A stretch of 64,000 nucleotides of DNA, taken from NCBI GenBank assembly GCA_020846745.1, contig JADLDI010000008.1:1-64000 (forward strand). Reading direction: 5' to 3'. The notes beneath the pieces were generated by a model. The model ran no database searches. It saw only the letters and a program-made list of their open reading frames with translations, and was not told where the DNA came from. The position numbers were made by a program, and so were the translations under genes. This document shows, piece by piece, positions 9,323 through 18,329 of the stretch (position 1 is the first letter of the stretch; each line of letters starts with the position of its first letter). This DNA comes from Bryobacterales bacterium. GTDB taxonomy: Bacteria; Acidobacteriota; Terriglobia; Bryobacterales; Bryobacteraceae.

Positions 9323-11260
9323 ATGGATTTCTCCCGCCGGAGTTTGCTTGCCACGGCGCCTGCCACGCTAGCCGGCGGCCGGACAACCGCCGCCGCCGGC
9401 CGCAAACTCTCTTTCTCTGAAGAGTGGCCGACGGAACGGATAGCCGCGGCATTGATTTCGCGCGCCGAATGGAAGCCATACCCTAGAATTCAGGACCGAC
9501 ACGGGTGGCAGGGCTTAGATGAGGCGGCGCGGGCGGCTGCGATCAAAGCGGGTGAACGGCAGTTACGTCAGCCTTGGCAGGTATTGCCCGCGACGCTGTT
9601 CCTGGAATTTGCGCGCGAAGGCAACCGGTCGCGCTACGAGGCGGCGCGCGATGAGCGTAGAGAGGCGTTGCGTGAGTTAGCGATTGCAGAGGCGGTGGAA
9701 GGTAAGGGACGGTTTCTCGACCAGATTGCGAACGGTATCTGGGCGACTTGCGAAGAGACGTATTGGGGTGTTCCGGCGCACATCAATATGCAGAAGGCGG
9801 GCAAGGGGTTGCCCGATGTGGCGGAGCCGACGGTGGACCTGTTTGCCGCCGAGACCGGGAGCCTGCTGGCGTGGACCGACTATCTACTTAACTCGCAGTT
9901 AGATGCGGTATCGCCGCTGATCCGGAAGCGGGTACGGTTGGAGATCGACAGGCGAATCCTGCTGCCGTGCCGCACGCGGACCGACTTTTGGTGGATGGGA
10001 TTGACGAAGCGCGACCGTCCGGTGAATAACTGGAATCCATGGATCAATTCGAACTGGCTGACCTGTGTGCTGTTGATGGAAGCGGACGAGCGGCGGCGAG
10101 CGGCCGATACTTATAAGAGTCTATTTTCGCTCGATAACTTCGTCCAGGGCTATCACGAAGACGGCGGGTGCGACGAAGGTCCAGGGTATTGGGGGCGGGC
10201 GGGGGCGTCGCTGTTTGACTGCCTGGATTTGCTCCATTCCGCATCTGGCGCGCGGATGGATTTCTATAAGGTCCCGCTGGTACGCGAGATCGGGCGGTAT
10301 ATCTATCGCGCACATATCGCCGGCAACTGGTATACGAACTTTGGCGATGCACCTCCTAGGATGCAGCCGGCGGGGGACCTTGTGTATCGCTACGGACGGC
10401 GTATCGAAGACGCGAGTATGCAGGCACTCGGCGCCTGGGTGGAGCATAAGCACGGCGAGGGGCGGACGTATCGCGACAGTATCGGCCGGGTGTTACCGGC
10501 GCTGTTTAATCGGGCGGAGATTGGCAAGGCCGATGGTCAGCCGCCGCTGATTCGCGATGCGTGGTTATCCGGCATTCAGGTGATGGTGGCGCGGTCGCGT
10601 GGGGGGTCGACAGATGGGTTGTATCTCGCCGCGCAGGGTGGACACAACGCGGAGAGCCACAACCATAACGATGTCGGTAACTTCATCGTGTTCGCCAATG
10701 GGCAGCCGCTGTTTATCGACATTGGCGTGGAGACTTATAGCGCGAAGACGTTCAGTGCGCAGCGTTACGATATCTGGACCATGCAGTCCGCCTGGCACAA
10801 CCTGCCTACAGTGAATGGCTTGATGCAGGCGGCCGGCGAGGAGTTTCGCGCCACCAACGTTGCTTATGAGGGCGGCGAGACGCGGGCCCAACTCACGATG
10901 GAGTTAACGCAGGCTTATCCCGCGGAAGCGGGGATCGAAAGCTGGCGGCGCACACACCGGCTCGATCGGTCGGCGAATGAGATCGCGATTGTGGACGAGA
11001 CGGTGCTGCGCGACGGTAGGGGTCCGCTGCAGTTTACGTTAATGACACCGCGGCGACCTACGGTCGAGGGCGGGGAGTTACGGTTTGAGGGCGCAACCGC
11101 AGTGTTCGACTCGAGCCAACTGGCCGCGACGGTTGATAGCGTTGAGGTGAAAGACGGACGCCTGCGCAATGCGTGGGGCGACACGTTGTATCGAATACTT
11201 TTAACAGCGGCGCATCCGCAGCGCCGCGCTACTTACACGGTTCGCATACGGCAAAGCTAA
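9323..11260 (+). CDS. Heparinase II/III-family polysaccharide lyase
   Basis: The 645-residue protein starts at ATG 9323, with AGGAG at 9311-9315, and carries a Tat-like signal (FSRRSLLATAPATLAGG). An alpha/alpha-toroid N-terminal region is followed at about residue 445 by the heparinase II/III hallmark GGHNAESHNHNDVGNF, containing the His/Asn cluster that binds metal and abstracts the proton, and then a beta-sandwich. Such lyases cleave uronic-acid-containing polysaccharides by beta-elimination, giving unsaturated uronides that the GH105 enzyme at 746-1825 could process. The gene follows the previous stop by one base. Oligo-alginate, heparin-like or rhamnogalacturonan substrates cannot be told apart here. 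Confidence 0.8.
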   Translation: MDFSRRSLLATAPATLAGGRTTAAAGRKLSFSEEWPTERIAAALISRAEWKPYPRIQDRHGWQGLDEAARAAAIKAGERQLRQPWQVLPATLFLEFAREGNRSRYEAARDERREALRELAIAEAVEGKGRFLDQIANGIWATCEETYWGVPAHINMQKAGKGLPDVAEPTVDLFAAETGSLLAWTDYLLNSQLDAVSPLIRKRVRLEIDRRILLPCRTRTDFWWMGLTKRDRPVNNWNPWINSNWLTCVLLMEADERRRAADTYKSLFSLDNFVQGYHEDGGCDEGPGYWGRAGASLFDCLDLLHSASGARMDFYKVPLVREIGRYIYRAHIAGNWYTNFGDAPPRMQPAGDLVYRYGRRIEDASMQALGAWVEHKHGEGRTYRDSIGRVLPALFNRAEIGKADGQPPLIRDAWLSGIQVMVARSRGGSTDGLYLAAQGGHNAESHNHNDVGNFIVFANGQPLFIDIGVETYSAKTFSAQRYDIWTMQSAWHNLPTVNGLMQAAGEEFRATNVAYEGGETRAQLTMELTQAYPAEAGIESWRRTHRLDRSANEIAIVDETVLRDGRGPLQFTLMTPRRPTVEGGELRFEGATAVFDSSQLAATVDSVEVKDGRLRNAWGDTLYRILLTAAHPQRRATYTVRIRQS

Positions 11261-11274
11261 TCAGGAGAGAACTT

Positions 11275-12471
11275 ATGAGTACCACGCGCCGCACTTTCTT
11301 ATCCACGGCCGCTTTAGCACCCGCAGCCGCGAGCACTCGCGTCCGATCCGCAGGCGACCGGATCAACATCGGCCTGATCGGGACGGGAGGACGAGGGCGG
11401 AACCATATCGCCGACCTCACGAAGCTCAAAGAGTCTAATGTGACGATCGCGGGGGTGTGCGATATCTACGGTCCGCACCGCGAAGCGGCTGTTACTAACA
11501 TCGAGCGTGCGTTTGGCAAGAAGCCCCGCGCGACGGTGGACTATCGCGAGATGCTCGCGTGGGAGGAGATTGATGCCGTAATTCTGGCGGCGCCGGACTT
11601 TACGCATAGCCAGATGCTGGCCGACGCGATTGAGGCCGGCAAAGACGTCTACTGCGAAAAGCCGATGGGGACGAAGTTCGATGAGGCCAGGCGGGCGTAT
11701 CTGGCGGTGAAGAACTCGAAGCAGATTGTGCAGATCGGGACGCAGCGGCGGAGCGACCCGGGCCTGATCGGCGCGGCGGCGGCCATGCGGTCTGGGGCGA
11801 TCGGACAGGTGACGCGCGTCGATATGGAAGTGCATATGCAGGAGGCGCGGTGGAAGCGTGACTTCTCGATGATCAAGCAGGAAGATCTCGATTGGCCGCG
11901 GTTCCTGTTCGGACGGTCTGATCGTCCGTTCGATGCCGGCCGGTTCAGGCAGTGGCAGCTTTTCCTCGATTACACAAACGGCATCCCCGGTTTGTGGATG
12001 AGTCACTTTATCGACCTTGTGCCGTGGTTCCTGGACGACCCGTTTCCGCAGAGTGTGGTGGCGAGCGGTGGCGTGTATTTATGGAAGGACGGACGCGAGA
12101 CCAGCGATGTGTTCGACGCGACTCTAACTTACCCAAAGGGCTTTATCGTCCGGTTCTCGATGACACTGACGAATGACAACGGCGGACGCAACCTTTGGTA
12201 CGGCACACGCGGGACGCTGGATGCGGAAGCACTGACGATTACAGGCGCAGGGAGTAAGAGGCCGGACCGGGTTATCGGTGAGGTGAAGATCGCGAAAGAG
12301 CCGGTGGAGTCGCACATGGAGAACTGGCTGCGGTGCATACGGTCGCGCCAGACACCGCGCGCCGATATTCACGCCGGGTTCTCGCACGCGGTGGCGGGAT
12401 GCATGGCGGCCGAGGCGTTGCGGACAGAGCGGCGGGTCCACTTTGACCCCACAAAACTGGAAATGCTGTAA
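11275..12471 (+). CDS. Gfo/Idh/MocA oxidoreductase, Tat-exported (third copy)
   Basis: This 398-residue protein has a TRRTFLSTAALAPAAA Tat signal, the NAD loop GTGGRG and the EKPMGTK catalytic-lysine motif. A DGRETSDVFD segment near residue 265 parallels the DDGRDTPD of the first two paralogues, so all three share ancestry, but this copy is more divergent. A clear ribosome-binding site (AGGAGA, 11263-11268) supports ATG at 11275 over upstream in-frame starts. It lies 14 bases after the lyase gene and 6 before the next. Confidence 0.85.
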   Translation: MSTTRRTFLSTAALAPAAASTRVRSAGDRINIGLIGTGGRGRNHIADLTKLKESNVTIAGVCDIYGPHREAAVTNIERAFGKKPRATVDYREMLAWEEIDAVILAAPDFTHSQMLADAIEAGKDVYCEKPMGTKFDEARRAYLAVKNSKQIVQIGTQRRSDPGLIGAAAAMRSGAIGQVTRVDMEVHMQEARWKRDFSMIKQEDLDWPRFLFGRSDRPFDAGRFRQWQLFLDYTNGIPGLWMSHFIDLVPWFLDDPFPQSVVASGGVYLWKDGRETSDVFDATLTYPKGFIVRFSMTLTNDNGGRNLWYGTRGTLDAEALTITGAGSKRPDRVIGEVKIAKEPVESHMENWLRCIRSRQTPRADIHAGFSHAVAGCMAAEALRTERRVHFDPTKLEML

Positions 12472-12477
12472 GCCGCG

Positions 12478-13635
12478 ATGACACGACGATCGTTTGTCGC
12501 CGCCGCGTCGCTGGGCGTTGGTGCCGCGGCGGCTCCTATTATCCGGTCAATTGAAACGCTGACCGTGAACTACCCGGTTACGAGTTACTTCCGGTTTTTC
12601 ACTAAGCCTGCGCGGCCGGCGGTGTTTGTAAAGGTCACCTGCGATGGGGGCGTGGTCGGGTGGGGACAGAGCGTTCCGACACACACCTGGAGTTATGAGA
12701 CTGTCGAGTCGGTGGAAACGGCGATCCGGAGTTATCTTGCGCCGGCCCTTCTGGGCAAGAGCGCGGTGGATATCTCGGGCGCGCATCAGGTGATGAACCG
12801 CGCGATCGCGCCGTCGTTCTCGACGGGGATGCCGATCGCCAAGGCCGGCGTCGATCTCGCATTGCACGACATCGCAGGCAAGGTGGTGGGACAGCCGGTG
12901 GCGGGAATGTGGGGGCGGAAGCCGCTCGAGAGGATCACGATCAGTTGGACGGTGAATGCGCGTACGCTCGACGAGGCATCGGCCCTGGTGGAAGGTGGGC
13001 GGAAGCGGGGGTACAAGCATTTCAACATCAAGGTGGCGCCGGACCCCGTGTTCGATGTGGCGCTGGCGAAACTGGTACGTCGATTGGCGCCGAACTCATT
13101 CCTCTGGGCCGATGCCAATGGAGGGTATGAGCCGGCCACGGCGATGAAGGTCGCACGGCAGTTGGCCGATGCCGGTGTCGACGTGTTTGAGCAGCCGGTG
13201 GCCGCCAACCGTTTGACCGCGTTCCGGGACTTGAAGAGGTTGGGGGCGCTGCCGATTCTGATGGACGAGGGGGTTGTCTCGTCTACCGAGTTACTCGAAT
13301 TTATGCGCCTTGGGCTGCTGGACGGGGTCGCGATGAAACCCGCGCGGACCGCGGGGTTGTGGGACGCGCGGCGGCAGGTGGAGATCTTACGGGACGCCGG
13401 GATGATGGTGCTGGGGAGCGGGCTGACGGACCCGGACGTATCGCTAGCGGCTTCGCTGGCTCTGTATGGGGCTTATGGAGTGCAGTACCCGTGCGCGCTG
13501 AACGGCCTGCAGTTTCTGACGGGCAGCTATCTGAAGAAGCCTTTTGAGTTGGAAGAGGGAACTCTGCGGGTGCCTACCGGTCCTGGTTTGGGTGTGACGG
13601 TGAATGAGCAGGCGATTCGAAAGGCCGCTGCGTGA
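12478..13635 (+). CDS. Enolase-superfamily enzyme, muconate-lactonising-like, Tat-exported
   Basis: A 385-residue protein with a short Tat signal (TRRSFVAAASLGVGA). The modified TIM barrel shows the enolase-superfamily ligand set: NIKV (second-strand Lys), ADANGG (Asp), FEQPVA (Glu), LMDEG (Asp-Glu) and a late Lys in MKPARTAG. A lysine on the far side of the barrel places it nearer the muconate-lactonising/dipeptide-epimerase subgroup than mandelate racemase, which uses His-Asp there. The reaction would be proton abstraction alpha to a carboxylate, for example on a sugar acid. The stop overlaps the next gene as GTGA. Confidence 0.8.
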   Translation: MTRRSFVAAASLGVGAAAAPIIRSIETLTVNYPVTSYFRFFTKPARPAVFVKVTCDGGVVGWGQSVPTHTWSYETVESVETAIRSYLAPALLGKSAVDISGAHQVMNRAIAPSFSTGMPIAKAGVDLALHDIAGKVVGQPVAGMWGRKPLERITISWTVNARTLDEASALVEGGRKRGYKHFNIKVAPDPVFDVALAKLVRRLAPNSFLWADANGGYEPATAMKVARQLADAGVDVFEQPVAANRLTAFRDLKRLGALPILMDEGVVSSTELLEFMRLGLLDGVAMKPARTAGLWDARRQVEILRDAGMMVLGSGLTDPDVSLAASLALYGAYGVQYPCALNGLQFLTGSYLKKPFELEEGTLRVPTGPGLGVTVNEQAIRKAAA

Positions 13636-14480
13636 ACGGTAACTTACTATTCGTGTTCGCGGCGCCCGTTTTGGCGGCTAACTTCTCTTTTGAGAAGTTG
13701 GAGAGTGGGCGGCTGGCTGTATTGGATGGCGGTAAGACGGTGCTGGTGTATAACTACGGGCCGCAGCTTGCGCCGGGCGCACCGGACGACCGGAAGAGGT
13801 GCTGTTACGTTCATCCGGTGAACACTCCGAGTGGAGTTACGGTGACTGACGACTTTCCGAAGGACCACTACCATCATCACGGCCTGTTCTGGGCCTGGCC
13901 GATTGTCGAGGTGGGTGGGGAACGGTACGACCTTTGGGTCTACAAGGGTGTCGAGCACCGGTTTGGTGGATTCGAGGGGCGGAGCGCGGAAGGTGAATCG
14001 GCTTTGCTTCGACTGAAGCAGACGTGGGTGGTGGGGAGCAGGACCATTGCAAACGAGGATGTAGCCGTGAAGGTGCATGCGGCCAAGGGCGCAGACCGGA
14101 CTATCCAGTTTTCCATTCGCATCACGCCGCTTGAGGCGCTTTCGATCGGCGGAGCGCCGGAGCAGCAAAAGGGGTACGGCGGGTTTAGTGTCCGGTTTGC
14201 ACCTCGAACGGAGACGGCGATTGATACCGACCGCGGCAGGCTGAGCGGGGACGAGAACCATGTTACACATCCCTGGGCGTCACTGAGTGCGAGTTACCAG
14301 GGGAAGCGCGCCCGGCTCCGCATCGATTCGGACAAGGACAATCCAGGCTTTCCGACCGAATGGTGTCTGCGCCAGTACGGCTTTTTGGGCTCGAACTATC
14401 CCGGCGCCCGCCTCGAAAAGCTTGAGGCCGGCAAGCCGATCAACCTGCGATATACCGTCACTGTTTCTGACCTGCCATGA
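13632..14480 (+). CDS. DUF6807 (PmoA-like) family protein
   Basis: This 282-residue protein begins with GTG and a short signal-like segment. It contains the DUF6807 signature with a histidine run (DHYHHHGLFWAW) near residue 75 and a beta-rich fold. Databases often label the family methane oxygenase PmoA, but it is unrelated in fold and context to particulate methane monooxygenase; here it sits in a sugar operon. Family members accompany Gfo/Idh and enolase genes in Acidobacteria, Planctomycetes and Verrucomicrobia. The biochemical role is unknown, though metal or sugar binding by the His cluster is plausible. It is coupled by 4-base overlaps on both sides. Confidence 0.7.
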   Translation: MNGNLLFVFAAPVLAANFSFEKLESGRLAVLDGGKTVLVYNYGPQLAPGAPDDRKRCCYVHPVNTPSGVTVTDDFPKDHYHHHGLFWAWPIVEVGGERYDLWVYKGVEHRFGGFEGRSAEGESALLRLKQTWVVGSRTIANEDVAVKVHAAKGADRTIQFSIRITPLEALSIGGAPEQQKGYGGFSVRFAPRTETAIDTDRGRLSGDENHVTHPWASLSASYQGKRARLRIDSDKDNPGFPTEWCLRQYGFLGSNYPGARLEKLEAGKPINLRYTVTVSDLP

Positions 14481-15682
14481 CCACACGACGCCAGTTCCTG
14501 TTTTCATCCACCGCACCATGGGCGGCCGCCCCACCTACGAAGATTACCCGCATCGAGACCATCTACTGGCCTAATCGCGACGCCGCGCCGTTCTGGCCGC
14601 ACTGGACCTGGGTGCGGATTCACGCGGACAACGGGCTTTCGGGCGTGGGTGAGACCTATCCACGGAACGAAGCGGAGGCGGCGCTGATCCACTCGACGGC
14701 TGCCCAGATGCTGCTGAAGCAGGACCCGCGTAATATCGACCGTATCTGGACCGACCTATATAACGCGTTCGACTACCAGATCGCCGGCGGGACTGAGATG
14801 CGGGTGCTGAGCGCGATTGATCTCGCATTGTGGGATTTACTGGGTAAGTCGATGGGCCAACCTGTTTACCGGCTGATCGGGGGTAAGTCGAACCCGCGCG
14901 TGCGGCTCTATAACACCTGCTTCCCGCATAAGTACGACTTCCACAAAGAGCCTGAAAAGATCATGCGCGAGGTGATGGACGGCTATGGCATACGGGCAAT
15001 CAAGGTGTGGCCGTTCGACCCGGCGGCGCGGCGGAACCAGCACCAGTTCGTGACCGTCGCCGATATCGAAGAGGGGCTGTTCCCGATACGGCGGTTGCGC
15101 GATACGTTCGGCAACGACATCGAGATCCTGGTGGAGTTTCATAGTAACTGGAACTTGACGTCGGCGATCCGGATTGCACGGGCATTGGAGCCATTGAAGC
15201 CGATGTGGCTCGAAGATATGCTGCTGCCGGGTAACTTCGCGCAGTACCGGCAACTGGCGGAAGCCACTTCCCTGCCCCTGACGATTGGGGAGCGGATGGC
15301 CGGACGGTATCAATTCCAACAGTTACTCGATTCGCGAGCGGCGAAGTATGTGATGTTCGACCTGTGCTGGTGCGGCGGGTTGAGCGAAGCCCGGCGGATT
15401 GCCGCGATGGCGGACGCGCAACAGTTGCCGGTGGCGCCGCACACGGCGGGCGGTCCGCTGCTGTTTTATGCATCGACACATTTGACAACAGCGCTGCCGA
15501 ACGTTTGGATCCAGGAAAGCTGCCAGCGCTTCTATGAAGGGGACTGGCCGAAGATGCTGGCCAATCCGCTGGTTCCGAAGGACGGCTGCATTACGGCTCC
15601 GGAACTGCCGGGGTTCGGGATGGAGATCAAGCCGGAGGTGTGGGAGCATCCGAAGGCCGTGCGCCGGAGCACGCCGGCTTAG
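14477..15682 (+). CDS. Enolase-superfamily sugar-acid dehydratase, Tat-like export (last operon gene)
   Basis: The 401-residue protein starts with TTRRQFLFSSTAPW, a Tat-like sequence. Barrel ligands include IKVW (Lys), LVEFHS (Glu-His), LEDML (Glu), IGERM (Glu) and a late His in VAPHTAGG. The terminal His and metal-ligand pattern place it in the mandelate-racemase/D-mannonate-gluconate dehydratase side of the superfamily. It differs in subgroup from the enolase-superfamily gene two genes upstream, so the operon carries two distinct proton-abstraction enzymes. It ends the operon and converges on arfB. Confidence 0.8.
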   Translation: MTTRRQFLFSSTAPWAAAPPTKITRIETIYWPNRDAAPFWPHWTWVRIHADNGLSGVGETYPRNEAEAALIHSTAAQMLLKQDPRNIDRIWTDLYNAFDYQIAGGTEMRVLSAIDLALWDLLGKSMGQPVYRLIGGKSNPRVRLYNTCFPHKYDFHKEPEKIMREVMDGYGIRAIKVWPFDPAARRNQHQFVTVADIEEGLFPIRRLRDTFGNDIEILVEFHSNWNLTSAIRIARALEPLKPMWLEDMLLPGNFAQYRQLAEATSLPLTIGERMAGRYQFQQLLDSRAAKYVMFDLCWCGGLSEARRIAAMADAQQLPVAPHTAGGPLLFYASTHLTTALPNVWIQESCQRFYEGDWPKMLANPLVPKDGCITAPELPGFGMEIKPEVWEHPKAVRRSTPA

Positions 15683-15739
15683 CGCGAAGGCTTGATGCCC
15701 ACGCTCGCGGCAAAGCATTGCGCGACAGATTAGTCCGGC

Positions 15740-16144
15740 TTAGTCGTCGATTATGCGACCGCGGAGTTTCTTCGAAGAGGACCGTTGGGATTTCGCTTCC
15801 AGGCGGCGACGTTTTGAGTTGAGGGTGGGACGGGTTGGGCGGCGAGGTTTGGGGACGACTTCCGCCCGGGCGATCAATCGATCGAATTGGGCGCGGGCTT
15901 CGGCTCTGTTCGCCTCCTGCGTCCGATGAACGCGCGAGGTGATAATGAGGACGCCGTCTTGGGTGAGGCGGCTGCCGGCTAATGCGAGCAGTCGCCGGCG
16001 TACGTCGTCGGGAAGCGAAGGAGAGTTGGCAACATCAAAGCGGAGTTGGACGGCGGTGGAGACTTTGTTCACGTTCTGGCCGCCGGGGCCGGAAGCGCGG
16101 ACAAAGGTCACTGATAGTTCCGAATCTGGAATCGATATAGGCAA
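15740..16144 (-). CDS. arfB: Alternative ribosome-rescue factor ArfB (peptidyl-tRNA hydrolase)
   Basis: This 134-residue protein has the class-I release-factor catalytic GGQ within SGPGGQNVNK at residues about 18-27 and lacks the codon-recognition domains. Its long Lys/Arg-rich C-terminal tail (residues about 95-134) is the part that threads into the empty mRNA channel of stalled ribosomes. Length and architecture match ArfB/YaeJ/ICT1. It hydrolyses peptidyl-tRNA on non-stop complexes. It is a single gene with no obvious operon partner. Confidence 0.92.
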   Translation of the reverse strand: MPISIPDSELSVTFVRASGPGGQNVNKVSTAVQLRFDVANSPSLPDDVRRRLLALAGSRLTQDGVLIITSRVHRTQEANRAEARAQFDRLIARAEVVPKPRRPTRPTLNSKRRRLEAKSQRSSSKKLRGRIIDD

Positions 16145-16200
16145 TGGACATTTCCAGAATAGCTTGCGGGTTGGTTGTCATCCTGAACGGTCTTCAGGTT

Positions 16201-16935
16201 TTACACAGGGGAGTCAAGCCGCCAACCGGAGTTCCAGCCGAACGCGGCGATGGCCTTATCGCTCGACACAGCACCATCGGACTCGGCAACGTTGTAGACG
16301 CCGCGTTCACCGCGTGTGACAGCCAGTTCGGCCGCCTTAGCGGCCGCATCGACATGCACAGACCCCGGCGCGACCGGAGCATCGAACCCCGTACCGGGCC
16401 CGTAAAACAACCCATAGCGAAGAACAAGTCCTGTAAGCGGCGCCTCAACCACCTGACGTTCGAGGCTAAGCACTCCCTGCACGGTCTCGCCATACACCGG
16501 ATGTGTCACCGGCAGCAGCGGATCGGTTTCGTGGTGGGGCTTTGCCCCCTCGTCATAAATGAAAGAGATGCTCTGGGCGATGAAGCGTCCGGCGCCGGAA
16601 TGCACAGCGGCGGCAATCAGATTGCGTGTGCCAAGGTCGCGAAGGCGGGCGTTGCGCGCCAGTGCAGCAGGCATTTTGCTTGCTTCAAGCGCGTAAGGCA
16701 GGTCAGTCAGCTGGTGGATGACAACGTCGGGCCGGATCATCTCTAAGTGTCGCCGCAGAGCGTCGGCGTCAAATACGTCGACCACAACCGGTTCGACTCC
16801 AGCCTTTTTCAATTCCGCGGCTTTGTCAGGCGAGCGAGTGGCGCCGGAGACACGCCAGCCATTTTCGAGAAGCAAGGGGACGAGACGACGGCCGATGGCT
16901 CCGGAAGCGCCGGCAACAAAGATAGTGGGGGTCAT
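16201..16935 (-). CDS. NAD(P)-dependent epimerase/dehydratase-family protein
   Basis: A 244-residue cytoplasmic short-chain reductase of the extended/atypical type. The N-terminal GASGAIGRR dinucleotide loop is followed by ATRSPDK (suggesting NADP) and the VVVDVFD strand. The usual YxxxK is replaced by VYGETVQ near residue 147, which may retain only the Tyr, so catalytic competence is uncertain. It is somewhat shorter than typical 300-residue sugar-nucleotide epimerases and could be an NmrA-like sensor. No operon partner is visible. Confidence 0.7.
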   Translation of the reverse strand: MTPTIFVAGASGAIGRRLVPLLLENGWRVSGATRSPDKAAELKKAGVEPVVVDVFDADALRRHLEMIRPDVVIHQLTDLPYALEASKMPAALARNARLRDLGTRNLIAAAVHSGAGRFIAQSISFIYDEGAKPHHETDPLLPVTHPVYGETVQGVLSLERQVVEAPLTGLVLRYGLFYGPGTGFDAPVAPGSVHVDAAAKAAELAVTRGERGVYNVAESDGAVSSDKAIAAFGWNSGWRLDSPV

Positions 16936-17110
16936 AGGATAGATGATTGGCCGTTGGGGGCCTGTGCTGCATTTACCAGAATACTTGTGCCACAGGCACT
17001 CGCGCTACGCGGGACATGCGCCGGCCCAACCCGAACCGTCGTACCCGTGCTCCGGTGAAAGATCGCTCGTACGTTGGTAAATTGGGGAGTCGAACTTCAC
17101 CCGGTTCCTT

Positions 17111-17662
17111 ATGTTCAGCTACCCGCCCCCGATTTTAGGTGTTCTGCTGATTCTGGTCACCTTTGTGGCCGGGGCATACGATATACGTTACCGGCGCATC
17201 CCGAATTGGCTGTCGCTGGGGGGTGTTCTGCTTGGCATCGCTGTTCATGCGTTTTTATTTGAGTGGCCAGGCGTCGTCTACTCCGGTAAGGGATTGGCAC
17301 TCGCCCTCGCGATCTACTTTCCGTTATTTGCGTTACGGGGCATGGGTGCGGGCGATGTCAAACTGATGGCGGCTGTCGGTGCACTGGCAGGCGCTTGGAA
17401 TTGGATCGGCATCTTCGTGATCACGGGCGTTCTTGGAGGGCTGTTCGCGATTGTTCTGGCCACGTCTCAAGGCGCCCTTCGAGCAACTGTACGAAACGTC
17501 GCGTATATATTTGCGGAACTCGCGCATCTGCGGATGCCCTATACCGGCCGGTCCGAACTCGATATACGCAATCCGAAGGCACTGCGGTTGCCGCACGCAG
17601 CAGTGATTGCGCTTGGGAGCGGCCTTTTTCTGCTGGCGGCGGCCAAGTGGGCGCCAAACTAG
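17111..17662 (+). CDS. A24-family prepilin peptidase (CpaA/TadV-like)
   Basis: This 183-residue, largely hydrophobic protein has about five or six membrane helices and the two conserved aspartates of type IV prepilin peptidases: one in DIRYRRIPN near residue 25 and one in GMGAGDVK near residue 80. It lacks the N-terminal methyltransferase domain of PilD, matching the short CpaA/TadV class that processes Flp-type or pseudopilins. No pilus genes lie nearby, so its substrates are encoded elsewhere. It converges with the response-regulator gene, 10 bases away. Confidence 0.85.
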   Translation: MFSYPPPILGVLLILVTFVAGAYDIRYRRIPNWLSLGGVLLGIAVHAFLFEWPGVVYSGKGLALALAIYFPLFALRGMGAGDVKLMAAVGALAGAWNWIGIFVITGVLGGLFAIVLATSQGALRATVRNVAYIFAELAHLRMPYTGRSELDIRNPKALRLPHAAVIALGSGLFLLAAAKWAPN

Positions 17663-17672
17663 CGGAACCGAC

Positions 17673-18329
17673 CTACTGGCTGACCAAGCGCTTTCTTACG
17701 GCATAGAGGACGATTTCGGCGGTGCTGTGGAGGTTTAACTTCTGCATCAGGTTCATACGATGGGTTTCTACCGTGGAGAGACCTAACTGCAGAAGGTTGG
17801 CTACCTCTTTGTTCGAGCGGCCTTCGGCCAGTAACTGGAGGACCTGCTTTTCGCGGTCGGTCAGTAAGTCGTAGGAGTCTTCCAAGCCGCGCTTGCGGAG
17901 GTAGCGGACGTGCTCTTCGAGTAATGTCTTCGCGATGGCGGGGCTAAACCAGGAATTGCCCTGGTGGATGGCATGGACGGCAGAGACGACTTCGGTTTCG
18001 GCACTATCTTTCAAAAGATAACCGCGGGCGCCGGAGGTGAGGGCGCGGAGGACATAGCTTTCGTCGGAGTGAACGCTTAAAATGACGACGCGCGTAGCGG
18101 GGCTGGCCTTTTGCATCTGGGCCGCGGCGTCGATGCCGTTCAGCTGCGGCATGGCTATATCTAAGATGGCGACGTCGGGAGTTAGTTGCTCGGCGAGTTG
18201 CACGGCTTCGCGGCCGTTGGCGGCTTCACCGATTACGCGGAGTGTGGCGTCTTCCTCGAGGGCAGCTTTGAGTCCGCGGCGTACGATGGAGTGATCGTCA
18301 GCGAGCAGGATACGGATCTCTTCAGGCAT
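17673..18329 (-). CDS. NarL/FixJ-family response regulator
   Basis: The 218-residue protein starts at ATG 18329, where ADDHSIVRRG begins the receiver domain; upstream in-frame codons belong to the kinase. The phosphoacceptor Asp is in LDIAMP near residue 54, with the conserved Lys in LLKDS. The C-terminal LuxR-type HTH is LTDREKQVLQLLAEGRSNKEV, ending with VETHRMNL. It overlaps the histidine kinase gene by 8 bases and is its evident partner. Targets are unknown. Confidence 0.9.
   Translation of the reverse strand: MPEEIRILLADDHSIVRRGLKAALEEDATLRVIGEAANGREAVQLAEQLTPDVAILDIAMPQLNGIDAAAQMQKASPATRVVILSVHSDESYVLRALTSGARGYLLKDSAETEVVSAVHAIHQGNSWFSPAIAKTLLEEHVRYLRKRGLEDSYDLLTDREKQVLQLLAEGRSNKEVANLLQLGLSTVETHRMNLMQKLNLHSTAEIVLYAVRKRLVSQ

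Noticed and set aside
13632..14480. Methane monooxygenase subunit PmoA
   Set aside because: The PmoA label is a historical name of the DUF6807 family; length, fold and sugar-operon context do not fit particulate methane monooxygenase, which is a membrane protein.
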